This document shows positions 30,018 to 38,835 of a stretch of 64,000 bases of DNA, in pieces (the first letter of the stretch is position 1; each line of letters starts with the position of its first letter). The notes under the pieces were generated by a model, which had not been told where the DNA came from, ran no database searches, and saw only the letters and a list, made by a program, of their open reading frames with translations. The DNA is from Lasiodiplodia sp. COLG20 (Eukaryota > Ascomycota > Dothideomycetes > Botryosphaeriales > Botryosphaeriaceae): assembly GCA_009801085.1 (NCBI GenBank), contig VNWV01000025.1, forward strand, positions 1 through 64,000, read 5' to 3'. The translations under genes were made by a program, and so were the position numbers.

Positions 30018-32216
30018 ATGCCAGACCAAACAGAAAGGCCCTCCGTCGCCAAAGCTCGTGCCTTGCTGCTCATCGACGACTACGTCGCCAATCTTGAGCA
30101 AAACCGAGCATCCTCGCCCTCTGCCGCCTCCGACACCACAACGTCCACAACGTCCACAACTTCTTCCGCGACACTCTCGTCCACCGACAACCCCGCAACC
30201 CCAATGCCCGGCAGCGCGACACATCTGGCCTCCTACCAGCCGCCGCATTCGCCGCATTCGCCGCCTTCGTCGCCTTCGCCCGACGACCAAACCGCGACCG
30301 CAATATCAGACGACCAGGTCCGCCACCACCTCCAGCAGTACCTTTTTGGCCGCCACCACCAACAACAGCCAGCGCGGGCACAAACGCCAGCGCCCCAACA
30401 CCACAGCCCAACGATGTCGCCGCACCAACCACTCGCCGCCGCCGCCGCACCCCTCCTCCCCTTCACCCACACGCACCGCCGCGCGCACCTCCACCCGCAC
30501 GAGCGCCTCGCCGCCGACATCCCCCGCCGCCGCCTACACCCGCGACAACCGCCTTTGGCGCCCGGCTACATCGTGCCCGCCGCGCGCGGCAGCGCGCTGG
30601 CAGACGACGTGACGGACTACATTCCCTCGCAGGCCTGGGCGAGCGCGGCGAATCTGCCGATCGGGCTGGGGTGGTTGGAGCAGCCGGGGTTCGTGGTGAA
30701 GGAGAATTACAGCAACAACAGGAACGAGCACAATAGGCCCGTCCCGCTGCTCCGCGATCCGTTGACGCGGCGCGTGGCGGAGGGGGTTTTGGGGCAGCCG
30801 CTGTACGACCTGCCGATTCTTGGGGGCGCGGCAGGAAGGATATCGACGCAGGTCGAGGCGTGGCGGGTGGCGATGTGGCTGTGTTATGATGGAAGGGCGA
30901 CGCTGCATGATGTCTCGGCGCGGATGCGCGTCGTGCGGACGAGCGAGCAGTTGAGGGTTGTGGAGGATGCGTTGGCGGTCAGGGTCGTGGCGTGGTGCGA
31001 GGAGCACGCCGGCATGATGTTTCATTCGCCTCCTGGGGTCGTCACGGAGAGGGACGTGAGGCTGGTGGGGGAGCTGGGGGAGGAGAAGGTGCTAAGGAAT
31101 ACAAGGTGGGATTTGTGGAGGCGCGTGCCGCAGAGGGGGGAGGAGGAGAAGGAGAAGGAGTATGAGGCGAGGAAGGAGGCGGAGCCGGTGTTTGTGGTGC
31201 AGCCGAGGGCGACTGCGGGTGGAGGTGAAGGCGGGTTGGGGGCTATGTGGCGCGCGTTGAGCAAGAAGGAAGGGCGTTGCTATGGAGAGAAGGCGGCCGT
31301 GGCGCTGGGGGAGTGGCAGGACAGAGAGAGGGAGAGGCTGACGAGGGTGCCGCGGGAGAAGAAGGTGGATGTGGCGGAATATAAGCCGGAAGGGTGGTTG
31401 TTTGGGACCGGGGCGCTTAGGGAGCGGCCCAATCCTTGGGATATGGCGAACATGAGCCGCGATCCGGATTGGGCTTTGAAGAGGTGGAATGTCCAGCCTT
31501 TCATCATTCCGACCGTTATCAGCCCTTGTCCTCAGAACGACACAGGCGCTGGGTTCCACAGCCCGTATCTGAATGGCGCGTCTCCTACTGTCGCTGCCGG
31601 CGCGTTTCCCCATCCTCACGGTCAGCCTCCGGACAACATTTCGAACGTCGGTCATAGCCCTCCAGGAAGCGCCGGGTCCCCCATGCAGAACTTCACTGCT
31701 CAGACCAGTCCTAATCCAACTGTTCCATCGGCCTCTTCGCATACTCCTCAGGTGTCCCTTCAGTCACCTGCTCAGCAAGCTCCTCAGCCAACTTCTGGAT
31801 CGGGCCCCCAGATTCAAAGCAACGCCGCTATGGGATTAGGTCTCAGCAACATCCACCTCCCCAACACTGCTCAACCCCAGTATCAACCTTCCACACCCAC
31901 ATTCCCTGTAGCGGTGATGTCTCCAAACGCCTCAACCACGATGCAATCCCCCAGCATGTCACGTCAAAGTGGCCCCGCATCGGTCGGACAGCAGCAGCCC
32001 AGTGGCCCATTCACTCCTCCGCTTCATCACGCTCAAGCTCGCCCAACTCCTGCGACTGCACCAGTCACCCAATTTGTCAATATGGACCAAGAGTCATACG
32101 GTCGATTCGAAAGTCAGGGTCTTGTGCAAGCAAATGCAGATGCCCCAACGCGCAACGCCGGGGACTCGCTCTGGCCCAATCACTTCAGACCCCCGTCCTC
32201 AGGACCAGGAACGTGA
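30018..32216 (+). CDS. Large disordered protein with conserved core, array member C1
   Basis: The protein is 732 residues from ATG 30018. Residues 1-150 are Thr/Ser/Pro/His-rich. A folded core at about 162-480 carries ERLAADIP, YIPSQAWASAANLP, LYDLPIL, an EAW...YDGR segment, ARMRVV, VLRNTRWDLW and PNPWDMANMSRDPDW. Each of these has a counterpart, in the same order, in the 32816 protein. Residues 490-732 are Pro/Gln/Ser-rich and disordered. There is no known domain, signal peptide or membrane segment. The function is unknown; the composition and its partner's basic tail suggest a nuclear protein (inference). The upstream in-frame region to 29892 starts without ATG and is taken as leader. Confidence 0.75.
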   Translation: MPDQTERPSVAKARALLLIDDYVANLEQNRASSPSAASDTTTSTTSTTSSATLSSTDNPATPMPGSATHLASYQPPHSPHSPPSSPSPDDQTATAISDDQVRHHLQQYLFGRHHQQQPARAQTPAPQHHSPTMSPHQPLAAAAAPLLPFTHTHRRAHLHPHERLAADIPRRRLHPRQPPLAPGYIVPAARGSALADDVTDYIPSQAWASAANLPIGLGWLEQPGFVVKENYSNNRNEHNRPVPLLRDPLTRRVAEGVLGQPLYDLPILGGAAGRISTQVEAWRVAMWLCYDGRATLHDVSARMRVVRTSEQLRVVEDALAVRVVAWCEEHAGMMFHSPPGVVTERDVRLVGELGEEKVLRNTRWDLWRRVPQRGEEEKEKEYEARKEAEPVFVVQPRATAGGGEGGLGAMWRALSKKEGRCYGEKAAVALGEWQDRERERLTRVPREKKVDVAEYKPEGWLFGTGALRERPNPWDMANMSRDPDWALKRWNVQPFIIPTVISPCPQNDTGAGFHSPYLNGASPTVAAGAFPHPHGQPPDNISNVGHSPPGSAGSPMQNFTAQTSPNPTVPSASSHTPQVSLQSPAQQAPQPTSGSGPQIQSNAAMGLGLSNIHLPNTAQPQYQPSTPTFPVAVMSPNASTTMQSPSMSRQSGPASVGQQQPSGPFTPPLHHAQARPTPATAPVTQFVNMDQESYGRFESQGLVQANADAPTRNAGDSLWPNHFRPPSSGPGT

Positions 32217-32815
32217 GGCGTTCGGGAGTTTGATTGTTGGTAGATCACGGTTCAATCGGTTTGATATTCAGGAAGATTGTTGGATGTGCGGTCGGTATCA
32301 AAAAGGTTGGTGGACCGGTTCTTGGATTTCTTGGCGGGAGGCCTATGCATGTGCTTCAACGGGGATGCATGATGGGCTTTCAGTTTCGACATGCCCCATG
32401 CAAAGACTTAATTACTAATGTTTCCTATTCTTTGAGCTGCAGGAGGATGGATAGACTAGTCTTCATGCGGAGGTCTTGGCGATTTGGACATGTCCGGCCT
32501 CCGAGTTTCTTTGAAGTTGAACTATGAAAGATCAATAATGATTGTGTTGCGATAACCATGCGTCCAGTCAGTCTTCCTCATCAGGTGCGAGATAAAGAAC
32601 AACGAGAGGAGGACTCGGGAAGAAAGAGATTGGTGTGCAATATATACGTGTTAGGCTGCAAACCCTCGATCAGAGTGTTACTTCGTTCAGTCATTCACCA
32701 GATCAGACTTGCGAGTCGCAACAAAGCCATTTGTCCTTCGAGCTCCTCCGCCCAGGCTTACTTGCGACTGTCCACCTTTTCTGTTCTTCCTCATCGCTCT
32801 TTGGGTTCCGACAGA
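32217..32815. other. Spacer between C1 and C2
   Basis: It contains the 3' flank of C1 and the leader of C2. The C2 frame is open back to 32558 (ATG), which would add 86 residues of poorer protein character. No other gene is seen. Confidence 0.5.
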
Positions 32816-35800
32816 ATGGACGATAATGACGAGGAGGGCGCTTACGACCGTGACTTCTATGGGAATCTGCCAGAAGGAGGTGAGGAGCCCCCGTTACCAC
32901 CATTTCGAACTTTTTCATTCCAGGCTGACCCAGCTGGTGGACCTGGCTCGTCGACTGGTCAACAACCGACACAAGCCGACGGTACTTTGCAGGATCCCGA
33001 GCCTGAGCCTGACGATGTAAACAACGATACAGGTCCAGTGTTGGGCGGTGATGAAGACCTGAATGAAGAGGAAGGGGAAGAAGAGGAGGAAGATGGACAG
33101 GAAGATGGAGAGAAAAATGAAGCAAATGATGAAGAGAATGATGACGAGAATGATGATGAAGAGAAACCTCTCACCGAAGCTCAGGCTGCGGCGGTAGCTC
33201 GGATTAGACAGGAGTGGGTAGATAGGGCCAAGCGCATTGCCCAGGACCACGGGGACCACACAGGGCAAGAGCCAGCGAGAGAACATCTGCTTCAGCAAGC
33301 GGCACATAATCCCGCTCCGACTCCGGAGGAACGGTCCGAACAACTACTGACCGCGCGAGTCGAAGCCAGATGCGAGACTCAAGCGGAACGCATCGCTCTG
33401 TGGCTCACGAACAGTTCCCACATCGACAGACCGGGGCCTCAGGAAGCTGGGCAGGATGCCATGACGAAGCGGCAGTGGGCCCAACGTTATAGAAACATGA
33501 CGCCAGCCGAGAGGCTCGCGTTTGACATCCCTACTCCACCTGGAGAGCCCGACGTCGCGAACCGCAACACGCAAAGCTATTGGTCTCAGCCCTGGAGGGA
33601 GAAGAAGCAGGCAAAGAGCAAGCCTAAGCCCAAGACCAGAGGTCAAGGCAAGAGAAAAGGCAAACGCGGGGCTGACGACGACAACGATGATGACCGCGGT
33701 GACGGCAGCGGTGGCGACGATGACATGAGCTACATCCCCGGCCAGGCCTACCTCGCCGAGGATAACCTGCCGTGGCGGATGGGCTTCATCGAAATGGTCC
33801 ACAAGGAGTTCGAGGAGACTGATAAGAAAAAGAAGGCTCCTCAGGTCGGACAATTGCGAGACAGAAATGGAAACATAGTCATGGGTCGTAATGGCCCCGC
33901 ACTACGTGATCTACCGATCCTACCGCAGTATATCCCAGCGAACGTCCCGGGGTGGTTAGTAGAGACGTGGAGGCGGTACGACTCACGCGTAAAGGGCACG
34001 GACATCGAGCACCGCATGCCGAAGGGGACCACCAACCGGCAGCAGCTGAAGCCCGCCGATGATTGGTCAGCCAAAACCGGAATGTTATGCCAGAATCAAC
34101 GAAATTACAAGCCTAAGCTAAGGAAAGTTGGAAGTGACTTCATTAACGCTTCCAAGAAAGATGTCCTTGCTGCGCAGTTCCTGGATCCGTCGGAGTCGAA
34201 CTCATCCGAACGAGAGATTACGAGGCAGAGGATCTTCAGAAATACGATATGGGAGTTTCTAAGAAATGATAGTGGGAGAATTACTGGTATTAGACAGCCT
34301 GGTGGGATTTCCGGGCATGTCTTCCCATTGCCCCCGACCTTTCAACACACAGCTGATAGAGTGCGGGCGGGTTCCGCGAAGCGGCATCAGTTAGCGACTT
34401 ATAGTCAGATCAGCGACGCAGGCGCCCCTGACTGGCTCAATTTTGCCAAAAAAGACCCGGTCACATACTGGGGTCACAACAAAAATCAGGAAAAGAGGAA
34501 GGCGACGATCGCGAGAAGACGCGCAGAAGCGGCTGGTTCTGCCAATGACAGTAGACCCTCAACGCCTGCGTCAGGCGAGATTGCAGCCGCCCAGAAAAAG
34601 CCCGCAAGAAAAGGACGAGTAAAGAAAACGGCTGAAGCTTCTTCCACAGCTTCCTCTGCGGCCAAAAACGCCAAAACAGCTCCCTCAGCAACCAAGAACT
34701 CCAATGCAGCTGATAATCCCGACGGAACTGATCCTGACGAGCTTCCCTGGGCGAAACCTGGTGAAATCAAAGCGCCTAATTGGTCCAAAATATGTTTTGG
34801 ATTCTTCGAGAACCATGAGATCCATAGCCTCGAACTGGAAGCACTGTTGCTTCTACGACCGCATGCAGCGCATGGTTTTCCCGCCTTCGTAAACAGGCAG
34901 TTGGACCAGTTCCTCCAAGAGCGTCGAAACAGGGACGCTAGGGCACAAGAGCAGGAAGCCAGATTGCAGCCAGCGCAAATATTAGACACTGTGGAAGAGG
35001 CCGTGCGGATGGGTAGGGAGGCCATTGACATGCACCTGGTTCATAGCCGATATTGGCAACAGCAGCACCGCATTTTACACCAGGACCCCGATTCGAATAG
35101 AGTCCTCGTGTTCCAATCCGCCATCATTCTCTTGATGGTCCTGCGCAATCATATAAACGATCCAGGTCTTTTGAGCGGATTCGATCCAGATGAACCTGGT
35201 CTGATGGCAATATACGGAGGCGATGATAACCAGGGAGACCGCGAGACATTCGTGGAGCAGGTTACTAGAAATTGGCGGGTATATTTCCCAGAAGAAGAGC
35301 CGTTTAATCCGGAATCGATAAATCAATCTGATGCGGCTGAAGGCTCAAGACCTCGATCTGGGCCCGGAAGTCACGGTCAACAGCGGCCGCCACTACGGAC
35401 GGGACAACTAGGGCCACCGTCACTAGGACGAACAAGGATATCGACAAGACAACAGCCTCGCTGGAATTTCAACCCTCTATCTCCCTCTGCGTATAGGCCT
35501 CAACAGAGGCCAGAAACGGGTCCACCGAATCAACCAGACGACGACGGAGACGATGATGATGATGAAGATGAAGATGACGATTATCCAGATAATGGGCTCA
35601 CTGTGACAGAAAGACTGGATCTCGAAGATGCTGAGAAGAGGAAAAAGCAGCAGCATACGCAAAACACCGCCCAGCAGAATCCGGCTCCGACTCCGACTCC
35701 GAACATGACCAACAACCAACCGGGTCTCAATCAACAACACGGGCAAGAAGACACGACGCCCAAACCAAGCACCGGAGACACTCCACGAAGAAGTTCTCGC

Positions 35801-37555
35801 CGCGCGTCAGCAGCAGCAACGGCAGCAATACAGCAGCAAATATCGCCCACCCGACCAACGAGAAGTAACCAGCAGCAGCGGTTGTCAGACAGCGAAATCC
35901 ATCCGACTCTAAGAAACCTGGGCTTCGGGGAGCCTCAACCATCACCGGGAGGAGGAGCGAGAGGACCCATGAGTCCGCCGCCGCGACCAACAGCTATCAA
36001 AACGAGCCCACGAACGCCGAATGGTCGAGGGCAGGCACCGACAAATGCCCCGCACACGCCGTCCCCTCGCCGGAGTCCGCGGTTTCAGAGGACGAGTCAG
36101 GGGAGTGCTCAACACCAACCGCAGATGCCAGTGGAAACCAGGACAGCAGTTAACATGGGTGGCTGGGAGGACGAAAATGCTTATCCGGGCGACGATCTAT
36201 ATTATGGCCCTCCTGGCAACTCACCAAACACGGCGGGAGAGTTCATGGATCAGTTAGCACAGGCGAATGGGCCGACCGTTTACCCATCACCACCAAGTGC
36301 CAGAAATACTAGAAACAACCCTTATTTTTTTTCACCGCAAAACAGGCCGCATGCTCAGCAGCAACACCATGCACCGTTCACTCCTTATGGTCACAACAAC
36401 CATGATCCGCTTGCTTACCTGTACAATCAAGGACAGACGTTGCAGCATGATCAGCTGCTGCATCAGCCGCAAATGCCAGGAGCACGGAATAGCATGGATG
36501 GGATCGCACAACGGATCGTGACTGAAGTTGGAGGATGGAACATGAATCAACGGCAGCTGGCGCAGCAACAGCAGCAATATCAGCAATATCAGCAACAACA
36601 ACTGGCGGAACAGCAGCAACAACAAGGCCAGCTCCAGCCACCGGCGTCGCCGCGAAATCAACTCGGAATAATAGGGCAATACTCAAATCAGATCCGTCAA
36701 TTAAACCAACAACAAGGACTAGTCTGGCCGCAACAGCCTCCAGCGGCCGCGCATGCACCTCCCTTCCTCCCGTCCGTCCAACAACCCACAGCACAAGCAC
36801 CCTTAGGAGCCCCGTTCGAAGCAACCGCCCCCACCGCACAAGCCCCACCCGCTCAGGCGCCGCAGCCAGACCCGGAGCCAGAGTCCGAGTCAGAGCCAGA
36901 GCCGCAGCCGCAGCGGAAGAAGCCAGCAGCGAAGAAGACCGGCGGCGGCGCGAGAGGGAAGAAGCGCAAGGCCTCGGAAGATCCAACAGACGAAGCCTCA
37001 ACCACGCAGCAGCAGCCGCCGACCAAGACGACGAAGAAGGCGGCGACGACGAAGGCTACGACGAAGACGAGGGGGACGACAGCACCGCCGACGCGGAAGA
37101 GGGGAGGAGCACAAACGCCGGCAGCAGCGGCGGCTCCGTCTGGCCCGTCGACGAGGCGGCAGACGAGGGCGCAGAGTGCTGCTATTGCTGAGGCTGCTGC
37201 TGCTGGAGATGATGGCGGAGCGGATGGGGGAGGTAGTGCTGGAGATGATGATAAGGAAGCGGATGATGCTCAAGCGACGACGAAGCGGGTGCCGGTGAAG
37301 CGGAAGAGAGGAGGAGGAGCTGCTGCGAAAGCGCCGCCGGGCCGCCTCCAGAAAACCCGGAACGCGGTTAAGAAGGGTAGGGTTAGCGGTTTGCATGAGG
37401 TGTATGATAACCCGCAAAAACCTGATGGGGGTAAGGAGTCGATGCAGCCGGGGAAGAAGAGGAAAGTGATGGGGGCGGAGAAGGAGGAGGATGATGATAT
37501 GAGGGATAGAGACGATGATGATGATGGTGGTGATTCCGATTACACGGAAGATTAG
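32816..37555 (+). CDS. Very large acidic/basic disordered protein, array member C2
   Basis: This is an uninterrupted frame of 1579 residues from ATG 32816. An acidic Glu/Asp block lies at about 80-122. The core shared with C1 runs from about 232 to 550: ERLAFDIP, YIPGQAYLAEDNLP, LRDLPIL, WRRYDSR, HRMP, IFRNTIWEFL, APDWLNFAKKDP. A second folded-looking region at about 643-830 (LPWAKPGEIKAPNW to WRVYFPEEE) is helical with Trp and Tyr and has no counterpart in C1. Residues 850-1350 are Pro/Gln/Asn-rich with a CAG/CAA-coded Gln tract near 36550-36640. The tail has several Lys/Arg clusters (KKPAAKKTGGGARGKKRK; KRKRGGG) and ends in an acidic Asp run. Bipartite nuclear signals make a nuclear location likely. 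No enzymatic motif was found. Confidence 0.8.
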   Translation: MDDNDEEGAYDRDFYGNLPEGGEEPPLPPFRTFSFQADPAGGPGSSTGQQPTQADGTLQDPEPEPDDVNNDTGPVLGGDEDLNEEEGEEEEEDGQEDGEKNEANDEENDDENDDEEKPLTEAQAAAVARIRQEWVDRAKRIAQDHGDHTGQEPAREHLLQQAAHNPAPTPEERSEQLLTARVEARCETQAERIALWLTNSSHIDRPGPQEAGQDAMTKRQWAQRYRNMTPAERLAFDIPTPPGEPDVANRNTQSYWSQPWREKKQAKSKPKPKTRGQGKRKGKRGADDDNDDDRGDGSGGDDDMSYIPGQAYLAEDNLPWRMGFIEMVHKEFEETDKKKKAPQVGQLRDRNGNIVMGRNGPALRDLPILPQYIPANVPGWLVETWRRYDSRVKGTDIEHRMPKGTTNRQQLKPADDWSAKTGMLCQNQRNYKPKLRKVGSDFINASKKDVLAAQFLDPSESNSSEREITRQRIFRNTIWEFLRNDSGRITGIRQPGGISGHVFPLPPTFQHTADRVRAGSAKRHQLATYSQISDAGAPDWLNFAKKDPVTYWGHNKNQEKRKATIARRRAEAAGSANDSRPSTPASGEIAAAQKKPARKGRVKKTAEASSTASSAAKNAKTAPSATKNSNAADNPDGTDPDELPWAKPGEIKAPNWSKICFGFFENHEIHSLELEALLLLRPHAAHGFPAFVNRQLDQFLQERRNRDARAQEQEARLQPAQILDTVEEAVRMGREAIDMHLVHSRYWQQQHRILHQDPDSNRVLVFQSAIILLMVLRNHINDPGLLSGFDPDEPGLMAIYGGDDNQGDRETFVEQVTRNWRVYFPEEEPFNPESINQSDAAEGSRPRSGPGSHGQQRPPLRTGQLGPPSLGRTRISTRQQPRWNFNPLSPSAYRPQQRPETGPPNQPDDDGDDDDDEDEDDDYPDNGLTVTERLDLEDAEKRKKQQHTQNTAQQNPAPTPTPNMTNNQPGLNQQHGQEDTTPKPSTGDTPRRSSRRASAAATAAIQQQISPTRPTRSNQQQRLSDSEIHPTLRNLGFGEPQPSPGGGARGPMSPPPRPTAIKTSPRTPNGRGQAPTNAPHTPSPRRSPRFQRTSQGSAQHQPQMPVETRTAVNMGGWEDENAYPGDDLYYGPPGNSPNTAGEFMDQLAQANGPTVYPSPPSARNTRNNPYFFSPQNRPHAQQQHHAPFTPYGHNNHDPLAYLYNQGQTLQHDQLLHQPQMPGARNSMDGIAQRIVTEVGGWNMNQRQLAQQQQQYQQYQQQQLAEQQQQQGQLQPPASPRNQLGIIGQYSNQIRQLNQQQGLVWPQQPPAAAHAPPFLPSVQQPTAQAPLGAPFEATAPTAQAPPAQAPQPDPEPESESEPEPQPQRKKPAAKKTGGGARGKKRKASEDPTDEASTTQQQPPTKTTKKAATTKATTKTRGTTAPPTRKRGGAQTPAAAAAPSGPSTRRQTRAQSAAIAEAAAAGDDGGADGGGSAGDDDKEADDAQATTKRVPVKRKRGGGAAAKAPPGRLQKTRNAVKKGRVSGLHEVYDNPQKPDGGKESMQPGKKRKVMGAEKEEDDDMRDRDDDDDGGDSDYTED

Positions 37556-38835
37556 GGGGCGCTGATGGGCAGGGTCGGTTTTAGTTCATGTTCCTTCGGC
37601 GTCTTATGTTTTTGCCCTCCATTTCAAGCAAACCCGCCGTGTTTGAGTGTCTGTTTGATCGGTGTTTCGCCACTCCCTTTTCCCTTTCCTTTTTTCTTCC
37701 TACGTTGAATATCCCTCGACGATAATACTGTACTATCTAGTACTGAAATCCTCATGCAGAAGCTCGAAATTTGCACTTAATCGTTGAAATTCTTTCCTGA
37801 TAAGATTCCGAATGGTTCAATAGTATGTGTTGAAGTACGATGAGCCGCACGTAGTATTCACCCAGAATAGATGGCCTGGTTAGGCTTAGTCCCGCCTCTG
37901 AATTGTACATAGTCTCTGCTAGTCGCGAGTCCCTTCGAGGGTCAATCAACTATGGTTTCAACAGTATGTAGCTGAGCGGACTTTCGTGTGCACAAATATG
38001 CTTCAGCTTGACTCGCTTGAGGGTGTGTCGCTTGTCACCCCACTATGATTTGGGCATCTACGACATTTCTCCACACATCCAGCCATCTGACTTCAACAAG
38101 TTATCTGCGGTCTCCGATATCATTGGCTCGAGAAGAGATCTGCTGTTGACGTAGCTGCATGTGTGGGGTCTTGCTGAAACGGAGGTACCGTGAGCTTCTG
38201 ACCAGGGTTCTGTTTTGGCAAGACGTCTTGGCAAACAAGACAAGATCGTCTTGCAAGACGATCCTCTCCAACCGTCTTATCTTACAAGACGACCTACCCC
38301 TCCTGTCTTGCCAAATCACGTCTTGTTTTGGAAATCTTAGACTAAGACGAATTCGACTAGTAATACATACATAGAGCCCGTGCAAGGTGATAAGTAGGGA
38401 TAAGAGATAAATAGGGATTAGTAGTACTAATTTTTTTTAGGTAATTAGCTATTTTTTAAAGTAGTACGTAGTAAGATATCTACGCGTTTACGATAGAAAA
38501 AAATTTTAACACTATGCCAAGCATTACGAACTAAGACACCAAGACGTCTTGTCTTGACAAGACGGCCGTGGTGGGCGTTTTGTTTTGTCTTATCTTGCCA
38601 AAACAGAACCCTGACTTCTGACGTGCTCAAATGTGACGGGTAATCGGCACTCGGGTTTTCAGCTGACCCACCAAGCTGAAAGCTACTTTAATGCAAGATT
38701 TATGACTATTGTTCGTGAGATGCACCTCTTCAGACCTTTACTTCCCAGAGAGCGATCGTGGCTACACTTCTTTGTTGGCTGTTTCACTTAGCATTGCCGC
38801 GCAAAAACAGTATTCTGAGTGATATTTCCTCTGCC
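37556..38835. other. Spacer containing a hAT-like MITE
   Basis: No supported gene. The main content is the inverted-repeat element at 38202-38613. The rest is A+T-rich flank of C2 and promoter of the HET gene. Confidence 0.6.
38202..38613. mobile_element. Non-autonomous hAT-like element (MITE), about 412 bp
   Basis: It begins CAGGGTTCTGTTTTGGCAAG and ends with the exact complement (CTTGCCAAAACAGAACCCTG), giving terminal repeats of at least 20 bp. The 8-bp word CTTCTGAC lies immediately left (38194-38201) and again at 38615-38622, one A beyond the right terminus. An 8-bp target duplication and a CAGGG terminus are typical of hAT transposons. The interior has repeated AAGACG/CGTCTT words that add further hairpins, and no transposase frame. 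Confidence 0.7.

Noticed and set aside
38160..38620. CRISPR-like array of AAGACG/CGTCTT repeats
   Set aside because: The words are irregularly spaced, occur in both orientations and are bounded by transposon terminal repeats. The genome is eukaryotic.
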